From an uncultured Odoribacter sp. (lineage in GTDB: Bacteria > Bacteroidota > Bacteroidia > Bacteroidales > Marinifilaceae): a stretch of 7,519 bases of DNA. This document shows, piece after piece, positions 1 through 5,627 of this stretch (positions within the stretch are counted from its first letter, which is position 1; every line of letters begins with the position of its first letter). The notes below the pieces were generated by a model. The model was not told the DNA's origin, made no database searches, and worked only from the letters and a program-made list of their open reading frames with translations. Where the stretch lies: positions 1 through 7,519 of the forward strand of contig CAJKZL010000139.1 in NCBI GenBank assembly GCA_905204385.1, written 5' to 3'. The position numbers and the translations under genes were made by a program.

Positions 1-377
1 TTGGCCACCTGAACGGCAACCCATTGGCCTACCGTCAGAATATCGGAAATCTTTCCGTTTTTACTGATTTCCGGTTCCAGTTTCAGCTTGGACACCGGCA
101 TTCCCTTGCGGGCGATACATTGTTTTATATAACTGTCCAGCGAATGAAACTGCGGACTCAAATCCAGATAATGCAGAAAAGCATCCTTCTCATACCCTAC
201 ATTGACAAAAGCAGCATTCAATCCAGGCATGATTTTCTTTACTTTTCCCAGATAGATATCGCCGACAGCAAATTGCATACTCGTCTTTTCCTTGGTCAGT
301 TCCACCAGTTTTTTCTCCCGCAATAAAGCAATTACTATCTCATCTGCTTTTACATCTATAACTAACTCACTACTCAC
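1..377 (-). CDS. rng: Ribonuclease G (RNase E/G family), N-terminal part, cut by window edge
   Basis: Endoribonuclease of the RNase E/G family, acting in the cytoplasm in RNA decay and rRNA maturation. Only the first 125 codons are present and the frame runs off position 1. The start is a GTG at 377-375, reading VSSELVIDVKADEIVIALLR. An in-frame TAA lies two codons upstream, so no earlier start is possible. The next ATG (278-276) is residue 34 and would remove the conserved N-terminal strand. From about residue 36 the S1 RNA-binding domain is visible: FAVGDIYLGKVKKIMPGLNA followed by AFVNVG and KDAFLHYLDL, all typical of the family. The catalytic DNase-I-like domain and the zinc-link cysteines lie outside the window. 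No Shine-Dalgarno precedes the GTG; the leader is A-rich. A TAnnTTTG box lies about 60 nt upstream. Family assignment is secure; calling it RNase G rather than E follows the usual Bacteroidota naming. Confidence 0.95.
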   Translation of the reverse strand, partial: MSSELVIDVKADEIVIALLREKKLVELTKEKTSMQFAVGDIYLGKVKKIMPGLNAAFVNVGYEKDAFLHYLDLSPQFHSLDSYIKQCIARKGMPVSKLKLEPEISKNGKISDILTVGQWVAVQVA

Positions 378-435
378 TGCTTAATTTTTTTTATTTCTAT
401 ATGCCGACAAACCTCGTATCTTTCCGGCCCGGACA

Positions 436-443
436 CAAAGTTA
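436..443 (-). promoter_or_regulatory. Candidate -7 box of the rng promoter
   Basis: On the minus strand positions 443-436 read TAACTTTG, an exact match to the Bacteroidota -7 consensus TAnnTTTG. Initiation would fall near 429, giving a leader of about 50 nt before the GTG at 377. No clear TTTG -33 element is present at 19-21 nt spacing, so this is a half-match only. Confidence 0.5.
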
Positions 444-593
444 CTAAATTTTATGGAAACTCAGACGTCTTTTTTACCGGCCCGGCGGGTACATTCGAAC
501 TTTGTACGGGAACGGATATTCTCTTCCCTCTCATTTTATCGTCTTCCGACACCGGAATCTCTCCGTAAAATTGATCTCTTTCCATTTAATCAA

Positions 594-625
594 ATAAACC
601 TAAAGACAATTGCCTTTAGGTTTAT
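594..625 (-). terminator. Intrinsic terminator of the hup / mini-protein unit
   Basis: A perfect 12-bp inverted repeat (594-605 pairing with 614-625, core AAACCTAAAG / CTTTAGGTTT) encloses an 8-nt loop. It lies 28 nt beyond the stop codon of the mini-protein gene. On the minus strand the stem is followed by a T-rich stretch (tttgatta). The stem is A/T-rich, but its length and position fit the end of the hup operon. The rest of 378-653 contains only the rng leader and promoter; I see no other gene there. Confidence 0.7.
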
Positions 626-653
626 AATTTTTTACTCACAAACGCAAAGAATC

Positions 654-743
654 TTACTTCTTCTTATGCCGATTCTTTCTCAGTCTTTTTTTCCGTTTGT
701 GCGTTGCCATCTTATGTCTCTTTCTTTTTTTACCGCTTGGCAT
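654..743 (-). CDS. AURKAIP1/COX24-domain mini-protein (29 aa), likely ribosome-associated
   Basis: A 29-residue, extremely basic peptide, MPSGKKRKRHKMATHKRKKR then LRKNRHKKK, with 18 Lys, Arg or His residues in its last 25. I recognise it as the short Bacteroidota protein annotated as AURKAIP1/COX24 domain-containing (DUF1713 type). That domain is the C-terminal part of the mitochondrial small-subunit ribosomal protein mS38, so an rRNA-binding role is the reasonable inference. Catalytic motifs and membrane segments are absent. The start is fixed by a perfect Shine-Dalgarno, AAAGGAGG (756-749), ending 5 nt before the ATG. The gene begins 14 nt after the stop of the HU gene, so the two are co-transcribed, and a strong hairpin follows. 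The strong Shine-Dalgarno is itself notable in this phylum. Identity is fairly secure because Bacteroidales homologues are almost invariant; the molecular role is inferred. Confidence 0.9.
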   Translation of the reverse strand: MPSGKKRKRHKMATHKRKKRLRKNRHKKK

Positions 744-748
744 AAATT

Positions 749-756
749 CCTCCTTT
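749..756 (-). promoter_or_regulatory. Exceptionally strong Shine-Dalgarno of the mini-protein gene
   Basis: Minus-strand AAAGGAGG, complementary to the 16S 3' tail, lies 5 nt before the ATG at 743 and 1 nt after the TAA of the HU gene (760-758). In Bacteroidota the anti-Shine-Dalgarno is occluded on the ribosome and most mRNAs lack such a site. Apart from ssb, the other starts in this window lack a properly spaced one, so this element probably has a specific purpose. Confidence 0.85.
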
Positions 757-757
757 C

Positions 758-1045
758 TTATTTTTTAACATTACCCTTAACCTCGTTAACAAAACTCTTG
801 GATGGTTTAAATGAAGGAATAAAATGTTCGGGAATTTTGATAGTGACGTTCTTTGAAATATTCCGGGCTGTTTTTTCAGCTCTCTTTTTCACCACGAAAC
901 TACCGAAACCTCTTAGATACACGTTTTTACCCTCAACAACGGAATTTTTAATTGACTCCATAAAGGCCTCCACAGTTGCCTGGACAGCAACTTTCTCAAT
1001 CCCGGTCGTTCTCGAAATTTCGTTAACAATATCCGCTTTTGTCAT
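758..1045 (-). CDS. hup: HU-family DNA-binding protein (95 aa)
   Basis: Histone-like nucleoid protein that bends and compacts DNA as a dimer. The 95-residue length is typical of HU/IHF. Residues 1-40 form the helical dimerisation part, beginning MTKADIVNEISRTTGIEKVA. The signature turn RGFGSF is at 45-50, and the basic beta-arm region follows as VKKRAEKTARNISKN (52-66). The canonical HU/IHF arm carries an Asn-Pro pair whose proline intercalates into DNA. Here that position reads RNISKN, and prolines occur only later (P72, P77, P81). As far as I recall this is normal for this Bacteroidota HU subgroup, but it should bend DNA differently from E. coli HU. The ATG at 1045-1043 has an A-rich leader without Shine-Dalgarno. 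It heads a two-gene unit with the mini-protein. The symbol is generic; which HU paralogue this is cannot be told. Confidence 0.93.
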   Translation of the reverse strand: MTKADIVNEISRTTGIEKVAVQATVEAFMESIKNSVVEGKNVYLRGFGSFVVKKRAEKTARNISKNVTIKIPEHFIPSFKPSKSFVNEVKGNVKK

Positions 1046-1101
1046 TTTCTTAAATATTTAATATTCAATAATTTATTTCTTTTTGCTCCATTTTCAGTCT
1101 G

Positions 1102-1109
1102 CAAATATA
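1102..1109 (-). promoter_or_regulatory. Candidate -7 box of the hup operon promoter
   Basis: Minus strand 1109-1102 reads TATATTTG, an exact TAnnTTTG match, placing transcription start near 1095 and giving a leader of about 50 nt. The expected -33 position is a run of T rather than a clear TTTG. The divergent gap 1046-1338 also has to contain the ssb promoter, for which I found no convincing box. Confidence 0.55.
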
Positions 1110-1257
1110 AAGCTTTTCCATTAAGAATAAAAAAAACGCGATGATTTTTGTCAAATTTTTCTGTTTCAGATTTTTTTCCTTAATTTCGCTTTCTGGAAAA
1201 ATTTCGCATTTTTCACAACCGGGGTAAGGTAATTTTTCGTAACTTGTGTACAATTCT

Positions 1258-1329
1258 ATGCTATATCGAAAGGTGAAGAAGTTGCAAGGATATCCCGGAA
1301 GAAATATTAAGTTAAACACTAAAACGTAA
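1258..1329 (+). other. Possible 23-codon leader ORF before ssb
   Basis: An ATG at 1258 opens a 23-codon frame, MLYRKVKKLQGYPGRNIKLN then TKT, whose TAA (1327-1329) lies 9 nt before the ssb start. The TAA overlaps the AAGGAG that serves ssb, an arrangement that would permit translational coupling. It resembles no protein I know and is not recognisable as a MutY C-terminus. It may be chance; only its position relative to the Shine-Dalgarno makes it worth listing. Confidence 0.25.
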
Positions 1330-1333
1330 GGAG
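1328..1333 (+). promoter_or_regulatory. Shine-Dalgarno of ssb
   Basis: AAGGAG at 1328-1333 ends 5 nt before the ATG at 1339. It is one of only two well-placed Shine-Dalgarno sequences in the window and supports the ssb start. Confidence 0.7.
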
Positions 1334-1338
1334 TTGCT

Positions 1339-1776
1339 ATGGTAAATAAAGTGATATTAATCGGAAACGTAGGTGCTGACCCGGAAGTCAGATACCTGGA
1401 CGGCGGAGTAGCGGTAGCGAATCTACGGCTGGCTACCACGGAAAGATACCGGAATAAAAACGGAGAAAATGTAGATCAGACCGAATGGCACAACATCGTG
1501 CTCTGGCGGGGACTGGCGGAAATCGTAGAGAAATATGTACGCAAAGGCATGCGGCTATACATAGAGGGACGGATACGGACCCGCTCCTGGGACGATCAGA
1601 ACGGCAATAAAAGATATACCACGGAGATCTGGGCGGACAACATGCAAATGCTGTCCTTCAAACAAGACGGAGATACAGGTGGCAACCGGTCTTATTCCGC
1701 CCCGGCGAATACAGGCTCATCTGCTCCGGTAACCCCTCCTCTTCCAGCGGACGACAATGATGATTTGCCCTTCTAA
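1339..1776 (+). CDS. ssb: Single-stranded DNA-binding protein SSB (145 aa)
   Basis: Homotetrameric SSB that coats single-stranded DNA during replication, recombination and repair. The OB fold occupies roughly residues 1-105, with the family start [19 protein letters not shown], the TEWHNIVLW segment at 48-56 and the [11 protein letters not shown] strand at 74-84. A Gly/Ser/Pro/Thr-rich flexible linker follows (about 110-137). The acidic tip DDNDDLPF (138-145) is the docking peptide for SSB partner proteins, so the protein is complete at both ends. Length is normal for a bacterial SSB. The ATG is preceded by AAGGAG at good spacing, unusual for the phylum. The gene lies upstream of gldE, separated by a terminator-like hairpin that begins at the stop codon, so gldE may be only partly co-transcribed with it. 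mutY, often adjacent in relatives, is missing. Confidence 0.97.
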   Translation: MVNKVILIGNVGADPEVRYLDGGVAVANLRLATTERYRNKNGENVDQTEWHNIVLWRGLAEIVEKYVRKGMRLYIEGRIRTRSWDDQNGNKRYTTEIWADNMQMLSFKQDGDTGGNRSYSAPANTGSSAPVTPPLPADDNDDLPF

Positions 1777-1833
1777 AGCTTCCGGCTGAAGGCTATTGCT
1801 CCTGAAAGCGAAAAACCTTCAGCCGAAAGCTTT
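1775..1833 (+). terminator. Long hairpin terminator or attenuator after ssb
   Basis: The arms 1775-1792 and 1816-1833 pair over 17 of 18 positions: a 10-bp inner stem (core GGCTGAAGG / CCTTCAGCC), one mismatch, then a 7-bp outer stem AAAGCTT. The loop is 23 nt. The left arm includes the last two bases of the ssb TAA. The downstream tail (cagctttcttattgttt) is T-rich but not a pure run, so partial readthrough into gldE is possible. Confidence 0.7.
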
Positions 1834-1867
1834 CAGCTTTCTTATTGTTTAATTAATTTTATTCATT

Positions 1868-3163
1868 TTGGAAACAGACGCTTATGACGCGGCACAAAGC
1901 ATATTCCGCGGTACTTTCGACTTGGTAGACTTCGTTTTTCTCATTATTCTCTTATTCCTATTGCTTTGCTCTGCCTTGGTATCGGGTTCCGAGGTAGCTT
2001 ATTTTTCACTGACACCGGGAGATTTAGACAAATTGAAGGAAAAAGGCTACGACAAAGTGGCCAACTTGCACAAAAAACCCAATCTGCTGCTATCGACCAT
2101 ATTGATCACCAATAATTTCGTCAATGTAGGCATCGTCATCATTTCGACCTACCTCGTGAACACTTTATTCGACTTTTCCCGGAATCCGGTATTAGGCTTT
2201 TCGATACAGGTCATCCTGGTTACCTTTATTATATTGTTGTTCGGAGAAATCATTCCCAAGTTATATGCCAACCGGGCACAGGTACGCACCGCCATTTTCA
2301 TGGCCGGACCGTTGACCTTTCTGACGTATGTATTCCGGCCGCTATCGCTCTTACTGATCAATTCCACCTCGGTGATCAGCAAACGCATGGCCAAAAAAGA
2401 CGGCTTATCCATCGATCAATTATCGAAAGCCTTGGAACTCACCCAGGACGAGGAAATCAACAATGAAAAAGAAATTCTGGAAGGCATCGTCCGGTTCAGC
2501 AATATCGATGCTATAGATATTATCCGTCCCCGCATCAATATCATAGCCCTGGACATCGAGGACAGCTTCGAACATGTAAAAGATGTCGTGATCGAACATG
2601 GCTATTCCCGCCTGCCCGTCTACCGGGAGAATCTGGACACCATAGAAGGGATTCTTTATGTGAAGGATTTGCTCGCTCACCTGAAAGAACCCGGGAATTT
2701 TCAGTGGCAATCGCTTATCCGCCCGGCCTATTTCGTTCCGGAAACTAAAAAAATCAACGACCTGCTGGAGGAATTTCAACTTAAGAAAGTCCATTTAGCC
2801 ATCGTCGTCGACGAATACGGGGGTACTTCCGGCATCGTTACCATGGAAGATATTCTGGAAGAAATCGTGGGGGAAATCAACGACGAATACGACGAAAAAG
2901 AAGAAACGTTTACCCGCTTGCCCAATAATGCCTATGCTTTTGAAGCCTGCACCCTGCTCAATGATTTCATTAAGATTGTCGACGCAGACCAGGACAGCTT
3001 TAAAGACATCGAAGGAGAAGCCGATACCTTAGCCGGACTGATCCTTGAAATCAAAGGAGAACTTCCTCATAAAAACGATGTGGTCACCTACCATGAACAT
3101 AAATTCACCGTCATGGAAGTCGACAACCGGAGAATCAAAAAAATAAAATACGAAAAAATCTGA
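1868..3163 (+). CDS. gldE: Gliding-motility-associated protein GldE (CNNM/CorC-type membrane protein, 431 aa)
   Basis: Inner-membrane protein of the CNNM/CorC superfamily, associated with gliding in flavobacteria and kept in many non-gliding Bacteroidales. Residues about 19-165 form the DUF21/CNNM membrane domain with hydrophobic stretches near 19-48, 73-100, 108-132 and 142-166, including the family motif GEIIPK (126-131). A CBS pair follows (about 205-335), with HGYSRLPVY in the first and [20 protein letters not shown] in the second. A CorC_HlyC (transporter-associated) domain ends the protein (about 350-430). The start is chosen as TTG at 1868 ([12 protein letters not shown]). A TAA at 1850 closes the frame upstream and no ATG precedes the first membrane segment. 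No Shine-Dalgarno is present. In flavobacteria GldE is thought to act with or on the lipoprotein GldD; the pair is intact here. The transported substrate, if any, is unknown; Mg2+/Co2+ efflux is the superfamily precedent. Confidence 0.94.
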   Translation: METDAYDAAQSIFRGTFDLVDFVFLIILLFLLLCSALVSGSEVAYFSLTPGDLDKLKEKGYDKVANLHKKPNLLLSTILITNNFVNVGIVIISTYLVNTLFDFSRNPVLGFSIQVILVTFIILLFGEIIPKLYANRAQVRTAIFMAGPLTFLTYVFRPLSLLLINSTSVISKRMAKKDGLSIDQLSKALELTQDEEINNEKEILEGIVRFSNIDAIDIIRPRINIIALDIEDSFEHVKDVVIEHGYSRLPVYRENLDTIEGILYVKDLLAHLKEPGNFQWQSLIRPAYFVPETKKINDLLEEFQLKKVHLAIVVDEYGGTSGIVTMEDILEEIVGEINDEYDEKEETFTRLPNNAYAFEACTLLNDFIKIVDADQDSFKDIEGEADTLAGLILEIKGELPHKNDVVTYHEHKFTVMEVDNRRIKKIKYEKI

Positions 3164-3169
3164 GCGAGC

Positions 3170-3209
3170 CCCTGTCCGGCCTGCCTCAGAACAGAAAAAG
3201 GCAACAGGG
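3170..3209 (+). other. Weak hairpin between gldE and gldD
   Basis: CCCTGT (3170-3175) can pair with ACAGGG (3204-3209), and inside it TGCCT (3182-3186) pairs with AGGCA (3199-3203), leaving a 6-nt bulge and a 12-nt loop. No T-run follows, so it is not an obvious terminator. It could influence stability or the relative expression of gldE and gldD. Confidence 0.3.
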
Positions 3210-3230
3210 ATCGTAAAAACATAAAAATCT

Positions 3231-3797
3231 ATGCCCAAGGTCATTTTAATCCTGTCAGCCTTGCTGCTGTTCGCCGGTTGCGGTGAAAGCTACACCCCTA
3301 AACCCTATGGGTATTTCCGGATAGACTTTCCCCCCAAACAGTGGCTGCGGACAATCGACTCGCTCCCCTATTCCTTCCTACTGTCTGCTTATGCCCGCTT
3401 GCTGCCCGACCGTACCCCCGAGGCTGAAAAAGGATGGATGAATATCGACTACCCGTCTTACAATGCCCGTATCCATCTTTCCTATAAAAAGATATCGGCC
3501 GACACCTCCCTGGCAAGCTTTATCGCCGATTGCCACCGCATGGCCTATACACACACCATTAAAGCGGAATCGATCAACGAAAAATACTTTCAGCGCAATC
3601 ACCTCTCCGGGCTGGTCTACTACATCGAGGGCAACGCCGCTTCATCCACTCAATTTTTTATTACCGATTCTACCCGTCATTTCCTGCGAGGCGCCCTCTA
3701 TTTCAACCAACATCCCGACAAAGACTCCCTGGCTCCCGCAATCCATTACCTGCGGCAGGACATCGTCAACCTGATGGAATCCCTGAGTTTTAAGTAA
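3231..3797 (+). CDS. gldD: Gliding-motility lipoprotein GldD (188 aa)
   Basis: Predicted lipoprotein. The N-terminus MPKVILILSALLLFAGC is a short type II signal peptide with a lipobox LFAGC, so C17 should be lipidated. The mature protein opens with the GldD hallmark PKPYGYFRIDFP (23-34), followed by the WMNIDYPSYNARIHLSYK region (about 69-86), also typical of the family. Length is normal. GldD is required for gliding and chitin use in Flavobacterium johnsoniae; in Bacteroidales its role is not known and a conserved envelope function with GldE is the inference. It starts 67 nt after gldE on the same strand, without Shine-Dalgarno. The gene ends only 13 nt from the convergent stop of the phosphatase-like gene, with no hairpin between, so the two transcripts probably overlap at their 3' ends. 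Confidence 0.93.
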   Translation: MPKVILILSALLLFAGCGESYTPKPYGYFRIDFPPKQWLRTIDSLPYSFLLSAYARLLPDRTPEAEKGWMNIDYPSYNARIHLSYKKISADTSLASFIADCHRMAYTHTIKAESINEKYFQRNHLSGLVYYIEGNAASSTQFFITDSTRHFLRGALYFNQHPDKDSLAPAIHYLRQDIVNLMESLSFK

Positions 3798-3810
3798 AGG
3801 GAAACAACAA

Positions 3811-5376
3811 CTATCTGATGGCGGTATAGGGCACCGGAATCCCCAGCAAGTCACATAACATCGGCATCAGGGAAGTCATCGGAACCTCAGCGGGCAAATG
3901 TACCGGTATACCTGCTCCGTATAAATAAAGCGGCACTTTATTCCGCTTACTGTAGCGGACATAATTATCTTCCCTGTCTTTCAGATCCGGAATCCAGGTG
4001 GGCTGTAAAGCAAACAAAACATCCCCGCTCCTCTTTTGCGAAAAAGAATGCTGGAACAATAGTTCGGTACCGGACGAAGAAGCATTGTGAGTCAGGGCAT
4101 GAGCGGTGATCACCCGGGACACCCCTTCGAATTCGATTAAGAAATCCGCAATCTTATCCTGTATCTCCTTCAAAGGAATTTTCTTTTTTTCAATCAAGCC
4201 CCGGTCCAGATATATCTGCCCCGAATCATAGTCCGACACCCAGTCACCCTCCCCATACACCAGGTTTAAAAACGACTTTAACAAGGCCACAGCCTTAAAT
4301 ATGCTGAAATACCCCGAAGCAAGCCTCATCTTGCCGAGTTCTTCCGGCAATAATTCCCTGGCCTCTGAAAAAGTCAGGAAAACGGTGTAATTCCCTTTTC
4401 CGACGCGGCTATCCAACTCTTCGAATAACTTAGCCACCTCCCGGTCCAGGCGGAGAACTACATCCTGAAATTCCTTCGAATACACTCCCAGATCCCTATT
4501 CATATAGTCAAGGCAAGAAAAATGAAGGGACAGTAAATCCGGGTCGTTATCCCCTCCCAATTGCTCAGCCCGGATCAATTCCAATGCCAGATCGGCTACC
4601 ATAGCGTTCGCATAAGGAGTTGCCTTGAGAATCCGATAGGTGTCATACTTGCGTTTCGCTTGTGCCAGATCATAATAAAAACCGCTGGCCAATCCCACCT
4701 TGCTCTTGATTTTGATCACCGACGAACTGCCGTTTTCATCCGCCAGCGACATCCATCCCCGACGGATATAATAATCGCTTTCCATAGCGGCATTGTAACG
4801 GTTCAGCCAGCGCGGCAGCGTATCGGCATAAAAATCCGAAGAAATCCATTTCCCCGTTTTCTCACTCAGCCAGATCGCCATATTGGCGCAACTCCCCCCG
4901 CTCAACACCGCCTCTTCTCCATTCACGGAAATACTGTAAACTTTCGAAAACGCATTATTCATCTTCATGGCGCATCCCAGCGTTAAAGCCTGCAGCCAGC
5001 CGGGACTCAGCCCGTTTCCCGATTCACCACCTGTCAAACGATGCTCATCGCTCGACACATTGTTTTGCCTTTTGTTACGAAGACGGTCATACCAATCATG
5101 AGAAACCACTCCATGCTCGGAGGGCAGCAACCCCGTATAAATGGTCGCCTGATCTACTCCCGTTTGCGAAAAAAGATAATCATAATTTGCCATCGTCGCT
5201 TTTCCCTGTCCCAGGAGTCGTTTCAGTCCCCCTTCCGAAAGTTCATGCCTATAGATCGTCAACCATTCGGGATAAAAGTGACTGACCGTGATCCCCACCA
5301 CCAAACGGGTCTTGTTGTCTGCCCCCCGACTCATCACTGAACAGAACAAGAAAATAACAATAAATGCTTGTTTCAT
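3811..5376 (-). CDS. Secreted alkaline-phosphatase-fold protein, probably catalytically degenerate (521 aa)
   Basis: Resembles the Bacteroidota PafA-like / nucleotide pyrophosphatase branch of the alkaline phosphatase superfamily over its whole length: RLVVGI near the N-terminus, EGGLKRLL, ATIYTGLLPSEHGV, DWYDR, KVYSISV, TPYANAMVADLA, GKGNYTVFLT and VPLYLYG near the C-terminus. The preferred start is ATG 5376-5374, giving the signal peptide MKQAFIVIFLFCSVMSRGA, so export is expected. A second ATG 30 nt upstream (5406) would put ten polar residues before it. The expected metal ligands are mostly replaced: the Asp after GI-V is Ser32, the Asn before DW is His93, the His after the DY motif is Arg294, and the Asp-His pair of TADHG is Ser337-Glu338. 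No His precedes VPLYLYG. The Thr at the nucleophile position (Thr72) and Asp290 remain. This suggests a pseudoenzyme or altered chemistry. The fold is secure; the residue-level alignment is from memory. Confidence 0.85.
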   Translation of the reverse strand: MKQAFIVIFLFCSVMSRGADNKTRLVVGITVSHFYPEWLTIYRHELSEGGLKRLLGQGKATMANYDYLFSQTGVDQATIYTGLLPSEHGVVSHDWYDRLRNKRQNNVSSDEHRLTGGESGNGLSPGWLQALTLGCAMKMNNAFSKVYSISVNGEEAVLSGGSCANMAIWLSEKTGKWISSDFYADTLPRWLNRYNAAMESDYYIRRGWMSLADENGSSSVIKIKSKVGLASGFYYDLAQAKRKYDTYRILKATPYANAMVADLALELIRAEQLGGDNDPDLLSLHFSCLDYMNRDLGVYSKEFQDVVLRLDREVAKLFEELDSRVGKGNYTVFLTFSEARELLPEELGKMRLASGYFSIFKAVALLKSFLNLVYGEGDWVSDYDSGQIYLDRGLIEKKKIPLKEIQDKIADFLIEFEGVSRVITAHALTHNASSSGTELLFQHSFSQKRSGDVLFALQPTWIPDLKDREDNYVRYSKRNKVPLYLYGAGIPVHLPAEVPMTSLMPMLCDLLGIPVPYTAIR

Positions 5377-5441
5377 AGGATTATGATTTTCAACCGCCTT
5401 GAGCATGACTCCTTTTCAGGCGCATAAAGTAAGTTTACGCA

Positions 5442-5472
5442 CAAAGATATAAATTGTCGGACGACTTACAAA
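5442..5472 (-). promoter_or_regulatory. Bacteroidota-type promoter of the phosphatase-like gene
   Basis: On the minus strand TTTG (5472-5469) is followed after exactly 19 nt by TATCTTTG (5449-5442), a full match to the TTTG-N19-TAnnTTTG promoter. Transcription would begin near 5435, upstream of both candidate start codons, so it does not decide between them. This is the best promoter in the window. Confidence 0.75.
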
Positions 5473-5494
5473 GCCCTGTCCGTCATTAATTCCA

Positions 5495-5512
5495 ATTGAA
5501 ATAATTTTCAAT
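5495..5512. promoter_or_regulatory. Candidate operator: 7-4-7 inverted repeat
   Basis: ATTGAAA (5495-5501) and TTTCAAT (5506-5512) form a perfect palindrome around a 4-nt spacer. It lies 22 bp upstream of the -33 box of the phosphatase-like gene, in the region shared with the divergent regulator genes. Its size suits a dimeric regulator such as an Lrp/AsnC or TetR protein. Because the region is AT-rich, chance occurrence is possible. Confidence 0.4.
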
Positions 5513-5538
5513 ATAAAACGAACTATTCTTAAAAAAAA

Positions 5539-5549
5539 TATTCCGAATA
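5539..5549. promoter_or_regulatory. Second candidate operator: 5-1-5 inverted repeat
   Basis: TATTC-C-GAATA is a perfect inverted repeat, with another TATTC half-site at 5524-5528. It lies about 46 bp upstream of the putative -7 box of the TetR-like gene. Functional status unknown. Confidence 0.3.
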
Positions 5550-5594
5550 ATGATAATTTACAACTTTTAGTGGCTTCGATCGGATTTTGTTTAC

Positions 5595-5602
5595 TATATT
5601 TA
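5595..5602 (+). promoter_or_regulatory. Candidate -7 box for the TetR-like / Lrp unit
   Basis: TATATTTA matches TAnnTTTG at all but the last base. It lies 26 nt before the ATG at 5628, so the leader would be about 20 nt. No convincing -33 TTTG is seen at 19-21 nt spacing. Expression may depend on an activator or be weak. Confidence 0.4.
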
Positions 5603-5627
5603 CAGCAGCTAACAGAATTTTCTACAA

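Noticed and set aside
453..1061. A 202-codon open frame on the plus strand
   Set aside because: It is antisense to the hup and mini-protein genes. Its product is a low-complexity Phe/Leu/Ser string typical of the complement of Lys-rich coding DNA, with no recognisable domain.
1147..1188. TTTG (1147-1150) and TAATTTCG (1181-1188) as an ssb promoter
   Set aside because: The spacing is 30 nt instead of about 19-21, and the second box deviates from TAnnTTTG.
1065..1439. A 124-codon minus-strand frame upstream of hup
   Set aside because: It overlaps the start of ssb in antisense and runs through AT-rich promoter DNA. The translation has no family resemblance and would remove the hup promoter region.
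4561..5340. Two plus-strand frames (141 and 99 codons) inside the phosphatase-like gene
   Set aside because: They are shadows of the minus-strand coding sequence, which has a signal peptide, a strong promoter and full-length family similarity.
5377..5406. Start of the phosphatase-like protein at the upstream ATG (5406)
   Set aside because: It would add ten polar residues before a good signal peptide. The AAGGAG in front of it is only 2 nt from the ATG, too close to serve it. It remains possible because the promoter lies upstream of both.
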